Positions 16,401-24,478 of a DNA stretch of 64,000 bases are shown here, piece by piece. The translations under genes were made by a program, and so were the position numbers. Positions within the stretch are counted from its first letter, which is position 1, and the number at the start of each line of letters is the position of its first letter. This DNA is from Desulfatibacillum aliphaticivorans DSM 15576 (GTDB lineage: Bacteria > Desulfobacterota > Desulfobacteria > Desulfobacterales > Desulfatibacillaceae), in the NCBI RefSeq assembly GCF_000429905.1, contig NZ_AUCT01000013.1, positions 1 to 64,000 on the forward strand, given 5' to 3'. The notes under the pieces are model-generated. The model did not search any database. It was given only the letters and a program-made list of their open reading frames with translations, and had not been told where the DNA came from.

Positions 16401-16580
16401 ATGAAATAAGATCGCCATTGTCACCGGCGGAGGCGCAGGAATCGGCAAGGCTGCGCGCCTTGCTTTGCCAGGAACGGCGCCCATGTGGTTATTATTGAAA
16501 ATATCGAGGCGGACGTTAACAGCGTCGCCGAAGAAATCAGTGCTCTGGGACGGTTCAGCCCCTATCCGCAGCTAAGGTAA
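16401..16580 (+). pseudogene. Remnant of a short-chain dehydrogenase/reductase gene
   Basis: A good ribosome site (AAGGGAGGG) and ATG 16401 are followed at once by a stop (ATG-AAA-TAA), but the next frame reads KIAIVTGGGAGIGKA, the SDR nucleotide-binding motif TGxxxGIG. A second shift is needed to continue with FARNGAHVVIIENIEADVNSVAEEISALG before a stop at 16578. So two frameshifts and loss of about three quarters of a ~250-residue gene. It sits as the decayed last member of the TetR-controlled operon. Confidence 0.8.
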
Positions 16581-16609
16581 TAAAAAAGGCGCCGCAATGT
16601 TGCGCAGGT

Positions 16610-17314
16610 TCACCCGCCAAAATACTTAGTGGGGTCGGGAACGCCGGCCTCTGCAAAGCCTTTTTTACGAAGCAGACAGGAGTCGCACTGGCCGCAGGCC
16701 AGGCCTTCAGGCGAGGGGTCGTAGCAGCTATGGGTCAGACCGTAATCCACGCCCAAGGCGATCCCCTTTTGGATGATTTGCGCCTTGGTCAGGTCTATCA
16801 AGGGGGTGTGAATTTCGATCTTTGTACGGCTTTCCACGCCCGCCTTGGTGGCCAGATTGGCCATGGCGGTAAAGGCCTGGATGTATTCGGGGCGGCAGTC
16901 GGGGTATCCGCTGTAATCCACCGCGTTCACACCGATGAAAATATGCGAGGTTTCCAGAACTTCGGCCCATGCCAGGGCGAAGGAAAGGAATATGGTGTTC
17001 CGGGCGGGAACGTAGGTGACGGGGATTTCCTTTTCCATATCTTCCGGCGCCCGGCCCTTGGGAACGTCGAGATCAGCGGTGAGGGCCGAGCCTCCAAAGC
17101 ACGTCAGGTCTATGTTTGCAACTTGATGCCGGACGGCGCCCAGGGTTTTAGCGACCCTTTTGGCAGCCTCCAGCTCCGTGGTGTGGCGCTGTCCGTAGGA
17201 AAAGCTGAGGGCGTAGACCTGGAAGCCCATGTCCTTGGCTATGGCCATGGCCGTGGCGGAGTCCAGGCCGCCGCTTAATAAAACAACTGCTTTTTCCTTT
17301 TGGATGGCGTTCAT
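16610..17314 (-). CDS. queC: 7-cyano-7-deazaguanine synthase QueC
   Basis: 234 residues, normal length. N-terminal PP-loop SGGLDSATAMA binds ATP; YALSFSYGQRHTTEL is a family signature; the C-terminal zinc site is LTHSCYDPSPEGLACGQCDSCLLRKKGF. QueC turns 7-carboxy-7-deazaguanine and ammonia into preQ0 with ATP, in the cytoplasm. Third gene of the queD-queE-queC set; a gap of about 90 bp separates it from queE. Confidence 0.95.
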   Translation of the reverse strand: MNAIQKEKAVVLLSGGLDSATAMAIAKDMGFQVYALSFSYGQRHTTELEAAKRVAKTLGAVRHQVANIDLTCFGGSALTADLDVPKGRAPEDMEKEIPVTYVPARNTIFLSFALAWAEVLETSHIFIGVNAVDYSGYPDCRPEYIQAFTAMANLATKAGVESRTKIEIHTPLIDLTKAQIIQKGIALGVDYGLTHSCYDPSPEGLACGQCDSCLLRKKGFAEAGVPDPTKYFGG

Positions 17315-17404
17315 GGGAAAAACCGCGTTCTTTCAATTCCTTGTTGATTTCGCACTCTTTCAGCAGTCCACCTTTTTATTACTGGTCCAAGATGCAACCT
17401 GCCT

Positions 17405-18052
17405 TTACACGCCGCGAGCGTCCTTGCCCCATATGAATTTATGCATTTGCAGATGCAGCCGTACTTCCAGGCGGTCTTGCAGAATCCATTCGGCCAGGGT
17501 CTTGGGGTCCAGTTCGCCGAAGACCGGGGAAAAATGGATGGCGTTCATCCGGCATCCGTCAAAATCCAACAGGCGAACCCGCTTGCGTGCAAACTCGTAA
17601 TCCTCCCGGCTGGCGATGACGAACTTGAGCTCGTCCTTTTCGGTCATGCGCGAGAGATTGCTGTAATCGTTGTGCTCCTCCATGCCGCTGGAGGGGCACT
17701 TAACGTCCACGATGCGGATGCACCTGGAGTCCACTTTGGCAATGTCCTGGCTGCCGTTGGTTTCCAAAAGCACCAGAAGGCCTATATTCAAAAAGGCGTC
17801 CACCAGGGCCGGAGTCTCTTTTTGCAAAAGGGGCTCCCCTCCGGTTACTTCCACAATGGGGCATCCAAACTGGCCGGCCTTTTCCATGATTTCCGAGATA
17901 CTCATGGTCAGGCCCGCGTCATAGGCGTAACCCGTATCGCACCAGCGGCACCTTAAATTGCACCCGCTCAGGCGGATAAAGACGCAAGGCATTCCCTGAT
18001 ACGTGGACTCTCCCTGAATCCCGTAAAAAATCTCGCAAACATCCAGCGCCAT
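17405..18052 (-). CDS. queE: 7-carboxy-7-deazaguanine synthase QueE (radical SAM)
   Basis: 215 residues. The radical SAM cluster motif is in LSGCNLRCRWCDTGYAYD (C-x3-C-x2-C), and ITGGEPLLQ-like VTGGEPLLQKE follows. QueE contracts 6-carboxytetrahydropterin to the deazaguanine ring. Its ATG directly follows the queD stop codon and the ribosome site GGGAGGAG is inside queD, so the two are translationally coupled. Confidence 0.95.
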   Translation of the reverse strand: MALDVCEIFYGIQGESTYQGMPCVFIRLSGCNLRCRWCDTGYAYDAGLTMSISEIMEKAGQFGCPIVEVTGGEPLLQKETPALVDAFLNIGLLVLLETNGSQDIAKVDSRCIRIVDVKCPSSGMEEHNDYSNLSRMTEKDELKFVIASREDYEFARKRVRLLDFDGCRMNAIHFSPVFGELDPKTLAEWILQDRLEVRLHLQMHKFIWGKDARGV

Positions 18053-18433
18053 TTACTCCTCCCAGTAGGCTGCGCCCGCGCCGGGAGCTTCAAAAACCTT
18101 CACCCGGCTGACCTTGGTGTACTCGTTGTTAAGATGCGATCCCAGTTGCTTATAAAGAAACATGGCGACGTTTTCGGAAGTGGGATTTACGCTTTGAAAT
18201 GCGGGATGGTCGTTTAGCATGCAATGGTCCAGGCCTTGGGTGATTTCTTCTACGGCATTTTTAACGTCCTTGAAATCAATCCCTATTCCCACGTCGTCCA
18301 GCTTACGGCATTGAATGGAAACTTCGACCATCCAATTGTGGCCGTGAATACGGGAGCAGTCCCCGTCGTAGCCGGTTAGTGCATGCGCTGCGCTAAAATG
18401 GGTTTTAACGTATATTTCAAAAACTCCGGCCAT
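18053..18433 (-). CDS. queD: 6-carboxy-5,6,7,8-tetrahydropterin synthase QueD
   Basis: 126 residues from ATG 18433, preferred over an ATG five codons upstream because GGAG lies 9 bp before it. The PTPS/QueD fold is shown by FSAAHAL, CSRIHGHNW (zinc histidines and catalytic Cys), and LDHCMLNDHPAFQ...PTSENVAMFLY. Makes the first pterin intermediate for preQ0/queuosine from dihydroneopterin triphosphate. First gene of the que set. Confidence 0.94.
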   Translation of the reverse strand: MAGVFEIYVKTHFSAAHALTGYDGDCSRIHGHNWMVEVSIQCRKLDDVGIGIDFKDVKNAVEEITQGLDHCMLNDHPAFQSVNPTSENVAMFLYKQLGSHLNNEYTKVSRVKVFEAPGAGAAYWEE

Positions 18434-18551
18434 AACGGTTTTCTCCAACGGGTTAGTTTTGGAACATTGTACTTCCTATCAGGAAATACCCCATATGATG
18501 CTTGTTCGTCAAATGTTGGCTTTGGGAAATTTGGCGGGCGGGGGTTGAACC

Positions 18552-20240
18552 TCATACTTTTTGACGGGCTACCTCCATAATCCAGATGGGGCGGTCGTTT
18601 TCGTCCACGGTGCGTTTTTCCTTGATTCTGATGAAGGACATGTCCTCCGGCATGGTCAGGGAGGCATGAACCCCTTTAAGCAGCGTGCCGGAAAACACCG
18701 CGCCCTTGGTTTTAAGCTCCGGGAGCCCTGGCTCCTCTTTATCTTTGGCTATGAGATATTCGATTTCCTGCTCCAGGTCTTTGATGCGTTCTTCCAAAGC
18801 CTGTTTTTCTTTTTCTTTATTGCGCTTGTCATCAAAAACCAGTTCTTGCTTTTCCAGCAAGGTGTCAAGGGCCTCCCCCACCTGGACGGATTGCTGCCTG
18901 ATGGCGGCCGCCCTCATGGTCATGGCGGAGACGTCCCCTTCTCCTTCCTTGATTTTCCTGTCCAGATCCCTGGCCGCCACCATGGCTTTATCCTGCACCT
19001 GAGCCAGACGGCCTACGTTTTCCTGCAACTTTTCCTGAGCCTTGTTGATCTCCGCCAGCAAAACGTCTTTTTTCGCCATCTGTTTTTTTGTCAGTTGAAT
19101 CTCTTCTTTGATTCTATCCAACTCACGCATGAGCCGTTCGTCCACCCCCAGCAGCAAAGTGCAGGGCTTGGAGGAATCCGACCCCACCTGCATGGCCTCC
19201 ACCCCCTGTTTGGCGCACACGCCTGAGGAAAGGATTTTCCCATGGGGGATGATGCAGGCCCCGGTGGTAATGACCCTGGAGTCGAGGATTTGCTTTCCAA
19301 CCACCACGTCGCCCACGGCCTCGATGGTGGACCCGTAGACGTGTTTGGCCCGGACGGTTCCTCCGGCCTGAATTTTCGCGCCCAAAATTCCGCCCATAAC
19401 CACCACGTCGCCTTTTACGTTGATAACGGCTTTGCCGATTTCCTTGGCGGTCAGGCTGCCGCCCTTGACTTCAAAGCCGTCCTGAACGCTGCCCTTGACT
19501 TCTATAGCCCCTTCAAAACGCACATGGCCCGTCTCAAGGCTGACGTCTCCAGGAATGGTAAGGCCCGGGAACACGAACAGACGCCCGTCGCCGGTGACGG
19601 CCGGCCTGCCGTCCGTTGACGCGATGACAGCGCTTCCGTCCTCGGACTTTATGGCGCCCTTCCCCACCCGGACCATGGTCTTTGCTGACTCCACTTTTGG
19701 AGGCTCGATTTGCTGGCCGAAAACGTCCATGCCGGGGACGCCTTGCGAGCCCTCCACAACCCTGGCGATGACGTCCCCCTTCTGAACCTGGGGAATTTCC
19801 CCCCGATCCTTGAAGTCCAGCTCCCCCCCTTCTTTGATTTTGCCGACCTTAAGGGGATCAATATCAAAAAGGTATTCAATGTGCCGGGCGGTTCCGGGGA
19901 CGGCCGGCGCGCCCTGGGCGACCGCTGCAGGCTCGCCATCGGCCCTTGCCTTTTCTATGGCCTGGGCAATTTCTTCCTGGCCGGCAATCCCGTGGATGAT
20001 GTTGCGGGCGTCCAGAAGATCCAGGACCTTTTCGGGCGTAATTGCAGGCGCTTCCGGGTCTGTGCATACCAATGCCGCTTCCATGTCGTCATGGAATATT
20101 TCGATTTCCCAGCCGTGTTCCTGGCGACGAACCGCTCTTCCTTCCTGGGAAGGATCAAGGTTCTGCACGCCTCTTATTGGCCTGGAATCATCAATACTTT
20201 CTATTTTGCCGGTTCCGTCCGGCGATGCTTCAGAGGCCAT
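18552..20240 (-). CDS. FapA/DUF342 family protein
   Basis: 562 residues. The middle (about 190-350) is a beta-helix of short repeats rich in V-x-V-x-G: GDVSLETGHVRFEGAIEVKGSVQDGF, GDVVVMGGILGAKI, GDVVVGKQILDSRVITTG, which is the DUF342 (FapA) signature. A long coiled coil (about 375-490, many KKQ/EEL heptads) follows and a short beta C-terminus. FapA proteins were named for a flagellar-placement role in Vibrio, but most bacterial members are uncharacterised. Here it stands alone, divergent from the acyl-CoA ligase gene, with no flagellar genes nearby, so I give only the family. Confidence 0.85.
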   Translation of the reverse strand: MASEASPDGTGKIESIDDSRPIRGVQNLDPSQEGRAVRRQEHGWEIEIFHDDMEAALVCTDPEAPAITPEKVLDLLDARNIIHGIAGQEEIAQAIEKARADGEPAAVAQGAPAVPGTARHIEYLFDIDPLKVGKIKEGGELDFKDRGEIPQVQKGDVIARVVEGSQGVPGMDVFGQQIEPPKVESAKTMVRVGKGAIKSEDGSAVIASTDGRPAVTGDGRLFVFPGLTIPGDVSLETGHVRFEGAIEVKGSVQDGFEVKGGSLTAKEIGKAVINVKGDVVVMGGILGAKIQAGGTVRAKHVYGSTIEAVGDVVVGKQILDSRVITTGACIIPHGKILSSGVCAKQGVEAMQVGSDSSKPCTLLLGVDERLMRELDRIKEEIQLTKKQMAKKDVLLAEINKAQEKLQENVGRLAQVQDKAMVAARDLDRKIKEGEGDVSAMTMRAAAIRQQSVQVGEALDTLLEKQELVFDDKRNKEKEKQALEERIKDLEQEIEYLIAKDKEEPGLPELKTKGAVFSGTLLKGVHASLTMPEDMSFIRIKEKRTVDENDRPIWIMEVARQKV

Positions 20241-20472
20241 CCTTCGCCCCCGCCATTTGCGTGATATAGGTTGTAAAAAGACTTTTCCGCCGCCCGGCCC
20301 GCAGGCCGTTGCAAGGCTAAATTACCTAATGCAATCATGGCGCCATCCCATTAATTTTACATTGTTTTTTAACTTCATGGCGACCTGAATGCATTATATT
20401 GGGCCTTAAAGCGATTAATCGCCCCAACGACGCATTTGCTTGTATAGAACGCCTTATTTTTGCTACACTAAG

Positions 20473-20518
20473 AAATGATCCAGTTTCAATCAATCTCCAC
20501 ATCCGTTAAATGATCCAG
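20473..20518. promoter_or_regulatory. Direct repeat in the divergent fapA-like/ligase intergenic region
   Basis: AAATGATCCAG occurs at 20473-20483 and again at 20508-20518, 35 bp apart, in the 350-bp gap upstream of the ligase. It could be a regulator site; nothing else is recognised in this gap. Confidence 0.3.
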
Positions 20519-20590
20519 AACAAATATTTGTGTGTACGTTCTTTGTCTTAAACCCACCGTGCAGAATTCTTGCTGCAGAAAGGACGCATC

Positions 20591-22297
20591 ATGCATTACA
20601 GCGACAAACCCTGGCTCAAACATTACGACCCCGGCATAGAAGCTGACATTGAAATTCCTTCTCTCTCTTACAGGGATATTCTGGACCAGGGACTGACCCG
20701 GTTTCCCGACAAACCCGCTTTATTCTTCATGGGAAAAGCAATCACATTCAAAGACCTGGACCGGATGTCCGCCCGGTTTGCGGCCCATCTGGCGAAATGC
20801 GGATACGGCGTCGGCGACGTGGCGGGGATTCATATGCCCAACATCCCCCAATACCTGATCGCCCTGGCCGGAATTCAAAGGGCGGGCATGGCGGCCACCG
20901 GCATATCCATGCTGCTCAAACCCAGGGAGCTGGCCCACCAGCTCAACGATTCGGGCGCCAAGGTTCTTGTCACCCTGGATGTTTTCTTTGAGCAGACCCT
21001 GTGGGAAATCAGGGATCAGGTTCCGGCCTTGGAAAAGGTGTATTACGCCAATGTGGGGGACTTTATGCCTTTTGTGAAAAAATCCCTGGGCGCCGCCCTG
21101 AAAAAAATCCCCACCGGCCTGATCCAGCCCATATCCGGAAAGACCGTGGAGCCCATTCTAACCATTCTCAAGGAGGGGGACCCGACGCCCCCCAAGGTTT
21201 CGGTGAAACCGGAAGACACTTGCCTTATCCAGTACACCGGCGGCACCACCGGCCTGCCCAAGGGCGTGGTGCTGACCCACCGTAACATTGTGGCCAACGT
21301 GGAGCAGCAGGTGCGGTGGAGCAAATTTGAAAACGGAAAAGACGTGTTTTGCTCCGGCTTTCCGTTCTTCCATATGGCCGGCAAGATGATGGGCATGGCA
21401 GCCATGTCCACCAGCAACGCCCAGTGCCTGATTCCGGACCCCAGAAACACCAAGCACATCGCCAGCGAAATCAAAGCCCACAAGGCCACGGTCCTGGTCA
21501 ACGTACCCACTTTGTACCAAATGCTTTTGGATGAACCGGCTTTTAAATCCCTGGATTTTTCCAATGTGCGAATGTGCGTGTCCGGCGCCGCGCCTTTTTC
21601 CGTGGACGCCATCAAGCGGTTTGAAGCCCTTGTGGGGAAAGGCAAGGTGATCGAGGTGTACGGCATGACGGAAACTTCGCCCCTTTCAACCTCCAATCCC
21701 CATGTGAATCCAAAAAAAATCGGCTCCGTGGGCATGCCCCTGCCCAACACGGACATCATGATTATGGACGTGGAGACCGGAACCCAGGAAATGCCCTTTG
21801 GGGAAGAGGGGGAAATCGTGGTCAGCGGCCCCCAAGTCATGGCCGGATACCACAACAAACCTCACGAAACCAGCCACGCCCTGCGCGAGCACGACGGCAA
21901 GATTTGGATGCACACCGGCGACGTTGGCCGTATGGATGAAGACGGATACATCTATCTGGTGGACCGGGCCAAGGACATGCTTATTGTGGGCGGATACAAA
22001 GTATTTTCCCGCGAAGTGGAAGAGGTTCTTTCCAATATTCCCAGCGTGGAACTGTGCGCCATCATAGGAATTCCCAACCCGGAAAGGCCGGGCAGCGAAA
22101 CCGTAAAGGCGGTGGTGCAGCTTGCGGTGGAGTATCTTGAGCGCGACAGGGGTCAGTTGAAAGAAGAAATCCTTGCTTATTGCCGGGAAAATATGTCACC
22201 TTACAAAGTGCCCAAAATTGTAGAATTCGTGGATGCTATACCCCTTACCGCCGTGGGCAAGGTGGACAAAAAGGCGCTACGCCCTCCCAAGCAATAA
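20591..22297 (+). CDS. AMP-forming acyl-CoA ligase (long-chain fatty-acid type)
   Basis: 568 residues from ATG 20591 (AAAGGAC upstream). The adenylate-forming signature is IQYTGGTTGLPKGVVLTHRN (about 215-235), with YGMTETSPLS, the hinge/ATP region HTGDVGRMDEDGYIYLVDRAKDM, and a C-terminal lysine in LTAVGKVDKKALR. It activates a carboxylic acid to its CoA thioester through an acyl-AMP, in the cytoplasm. Chain-length preference cannot be read; similarity to FadD-type ligases is general. The next gene follows after 10 bp. Confidence 0.92.
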   Translation: MHYSDKPWLKHYDPGIEADIEIPSLSYRDILDQGLTRFPDKPALFFMGKAITFKDLDRMSARFAAHLAKCGYGVGDVAGIHMPNIPQYLIALAGIQRAGMAATGISMLLKPRELAHQLNDSGAKVLVTLDVFFEQTLWEIRDQVPALEKVYYANVGDFMPFVKKSLGAALKKIPTGLIQPISGKTVEPILTILKEGDPTPPKVSVKPEDTCLIQYTGGTTGLPKGVVLTHRNIVANVEQQVRWSKFENGKDVFCSGFPFFHMAGKMMGMAAMSTSNAQCLIPDPRNTKHIASEIKAHKATVLVNVPTLYQMLLDEPAFKSLDFSNVRMCVSGAAPFSVDAIKRFEALVGKGKVIEVYGMTETSPLSTSNPHVNPKKIGSVGMPLPNTDIMIMDVETGTQEMPFGEEGEIVVSGPQVMAGYHNKPHETSHALREHDGKIWMHTGDVGRMDEDGYIYLVDRAKDMLIVGGYKVFSREVEEVLSNIPSVELCAIIGIPNPERPGSETVKAVVQLAVEYLERDRGQLKEEILAYCRENMSPYKVPKIVEFVDAIPLTAVGKVDKKALRPPKQ

Positions 22298-22307
22298 GGA
22301 CAGGTTT

Positions 22308-23099
22308 ATGAAAATTCATTCCATTCAGGCGCGCGACCTGCCTGATCTTTGGTTTCAAGCCGTACACGACATTTTGGACCATGGAAGCCGTTTTGTGATC
22401 GACCGGGGCTCTTACGCCGGACAAACCCGGCTGGAGTACGACTATTTCACCGGACATGTAAAGTTTCCCGGAACCCAACCCCTGCTGCCGGACATTCCGC
22501 CGGCCTGCGGCATCCCCAACCCCGTGGAGCATGATTACATCTACGGCGGAGAAGGTTATGAGCGCTCTTACATAGAATACCTCATGACCCCCCATAAGGA
22601 GGAAGGGGAATCCTACACCTACGGGGAACGCCTGACCGGCGCGCCCATCACGGGCGACAAGCTGGACTGGTGGCAGGCCCAAAACAAGGAGATCATCGAC
22701 TTCCGGGAGCCTGACGGCAAAGTGGTCTACGAAAAAGACGGCCGGCTTTACCTGAACCAAATCGAATGGATTATCCAAACCTACAAGAATTTCGGGCACC
22801 GAAACAACCAGATGGTCCTGCAGGTGGCCCATCCCTCGGACCTGACCCTGCTCGACCCTCCCTGCCTGCGCTCCATTGACACCCGCATCCAGGATGGAAC
22901 CCTGCACTTTTTCGTGTACTTCAGGTCCTGGGACTTGTGGGGAGGCCTCCCGGCCAACCTGGCGGGAATCCAGAACCTCAAGGAGTACATGGCCACGGAG
23001 ATCGGCGTCAAGGACGGGGAAATGGTCGTGGAAAGCAAAGGCCTCCACCTGTACGGCTACGCCGAAGACCTAGCCAAGCTCCGCTGCCTGAGAGACTAA
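22308..23099 (+). CDS. ThyA-type thymidylate synthase homologue
   Basis: 263 residues from ATG 22308 with ATAAGGA in front. The C-terminal half follows the thymidylate synthase pattern: LLDPPCLRSID with the nucleophile candidate C186, then FFVYFRSWDLWGGLPANLAGIQNLKEYMA (dUMP-binding R-S-x-D and the substrate Asn in PANLAG) and GLHLYGYAEDLAKL. It is more divergent than E. coli ThyA and closer in style to archaeal-type ThyA. Expected reaction: dUMP plus methylene-tetrahydrofolate to dTMP. Oddly it is 10 bp behind an acyl-CoA ligase. Its last 22 bp and terminator are repeated at 28075-28149. Confidence 0.75.
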   Translation: MKIHSIQARDLPDLWFQAVHDILDHGSRFVIDRGSYAGQTRLEYDYFTGHVKFPGTQPLLPDIPPACGIPNPVEHDYIYGGEGYERSYIEYLMTPHKEEGESYTYGERLTGAPITGDKLDWWQAQNKEIIDFREPDGKVVYEKDGRLYLNQIEWIIQTYKNFGHRNNQMVLQVAHPSDLTLLDPPCLRSIDTRIQDGTLHFFVYFRSWDLWGGLPANLAGIQNLKEYMATEIGVKDGEMVVESKGLHLYGYAEDLAKLRCLRD

Positions 23100-23116
23100 A
23101 CCAATATTAACATCAA

Positions 23117-23153
23117 ACAGGGCCTTTTCTCCAAAATAGAGAAAAGGCCCTGT
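23117..23153 (+). terminator. Strong hairpin after the thyA-type gene
   Basis: ACAGGGCCTTTTCTC and its exact complement around a 7-nt loop, 15-bp stem. It lacks a long T-run on the plus strand, so termination may be partial. A closely related hairpin is at 28109-28149. Confidence 0.6.
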
Positions 23154-23343
23154 AAAAAACCGGCCACCAAAGGCAAACTGCAAAAAAGCAGAAAAGCGTA
23201 CCTCCGGCGGGTCGCTTTTTTGAAAAAAAGCTCCGCAAAAAACCTTTAAAAGGCGACTCGCGCAGGGCGTCTTTCAAAATCGTAACTTAAGTTGAGCCCA
23301 GCCAAACTCAACAAATTCAAGGACATTTAAAGTAGTTGGGCCT

Positions 23344-23762
23344 CCCAGGCAGAGCAGTATCCCGCCGTGATCATGCAGCGACATGTAGGTCGGATTACGC
23401 GGAGCCAGGATAGAGGTCCAGACAAGACGGGGTTAAAATTTCCATAAAAAGTGATAGACGCCCATCCCTTCATGCGGAGCAATCCGACAAGACAGAGGAT
23501 AATCGGGAGGCTGTGTTTCCAATGCATTTGGGCAGCCCTGGCAGAGTCCCTGCTTTACGCCGCCGGGCTCGCGTAGGGACATTTGGTTCAAACAAAGAGA
23601 TTGTGGATAACCCGCAACTTGGCTGAGTTGGCAATGCTTACAAACCAACGGCATTTCCACCGTCTCGCCGCCGTTTTTGCTAAAATATGGCCCCTATGTA
23701 ATGAAAAATAATATATGATTTCAAAAAGATATAGAGTTAGTGACTTATTAAGGGACGTCCCC
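23344..23762. repeat. Accessory-island repeat element, copy A (~420 bp)
   Basis: Closely similar along its length to 26229-26658, starting at GGCAGAGCAGTATCCC and ending with a GGGACGTCCC-containing tail. On the minus strand both copies could encode a peptide with two Cys pairs (CxxC). The flanks carry no recognised transposase. It looks like a non-autonomous mobile or REP-type element. The stretch 23154-23343 before it holds nothing I can identify. Confidence 0.75.
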
Positions 23763-23822
23763 CTGAATTTCCCATGATTTCATAATCATATAGAGTTAGT
23801 GACTTATTAAGGGACGTCCCCC
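23729..23822. repeat. Two 35-bp identical direct repeats with a GGGACGTCCC core
   Basis: The same 35 bp, beginning ATATAGAGTTAGTGACTT and ending GGGACGTCCCCC, is at 23729-23763 and 23788-23822. A degenerate third copy is at about 26620-26658. The palindromic core GGGACGTCCC is typical of REP-like intergenic repeats. Confidence 0.8.
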
Positions 23823-23910
23823 GGAACGTTCAAAAGTCAAAATCACCCTTGACAGGAGGCATTATAGGATGTCTCCAAGAATTCATTGGGTGTCCCCGAA
23901 AACACAACGA

Positions 23911-24411
23911 TCATCGATATTGTTTTTCAATTTTACTTCCCAATTTACCCCATTTGAATTCGATTTCATTTTTCCGCAAGAAATTGACAAATCGTTTTTC
24001 GTTATTCCACCCTACATATATTTGTCCATCAATCAGTTCAAAATAAACGTACATACCCAAGCGGATATTGTCTATATTTGCAAGAGGAACGCAAATAGGT
24101 TCCTTTTTATAAAATATCCAGAATATTACCTTTTCAGCATCTATATCATATATTAGTTTGTAGACCGTCTTCCTCAGAGCGACTCTGGCAAACAGATAAA
24201 GAGCAATAAAAATAGCGGGTATTATAGAAACTGAGGCTTTAGGCAAAATGAGAGTCCCCCCTGAAAACAGTTTCCCAAAAGAAATGCTCTCAAAAACAGC
24301 AAGGCCAAACCAAGCAATTAAAAGTATTTTTCCTAAATGGCTTAAAAATGTTGCATTAAATCCAACGTCAAAAACATACTTGGCACAATCATCTTCACTA
24401 TTGCAGTTCAT
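23911..24411 (-). CDS. Small membrane protein next to RHS gene; candidate immunity protein
   Basis: 166 residues from ATG 24411 (AAGGGG upstream); the frame remains open further upstream and overlaps the RHS gene end, so a start at 24474 is also possible. Two hydrophobic segments (HLGKILLIAWFGLAVFESI and VSIIPAIFIALYLFARVAL) are followed by a soluble, basic C-terminal domain with many aromatic residues. No family recognised. Immediately downstream of an RHS-repeat gene is the usual place for the immunity gene of a polymorphic toxin; function is inference from place. AT-rich compared with the core genome, as expected for accessory DNA. Confidence 0.6.
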   Translation of the reverse strand: MNCNSEDDCAKYVFDVGFNATFLSHLGKILLIAWFGLAVFESISFGKLFSGGTLILPKASVSIIPAIFIALYLFARVALRKTVYKLIYDIDAEKVIFWIFYKKEPICVPLANIDNIRLGMYVYFELIDGQIYVGWNNEKRFVNFLRKNEIEFKWGKLGSKIEKQYR

Positions 24412-24478
24412 ATCAACCGCCCCTTCAAATAAATAGGTAATATGAGGGGAGAAGGCTTCTCCCCTCGTTTTCATAAAC

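Noticed and set aside
18434..18551. Possible preQ1 riboswitch before queD
   Set aside because: I looked for the short C-rich/A-tail pseudoknot pattern on the minus strand and did not find a convincing match.
23601..23611. DnaA-box-like TTGTGGATAAC
   Set aside because: Inside repeat copy A and changed in copy B (TCGTGGATAGC); a single box without a cluster or AT-rich unwinding region is not an origin.
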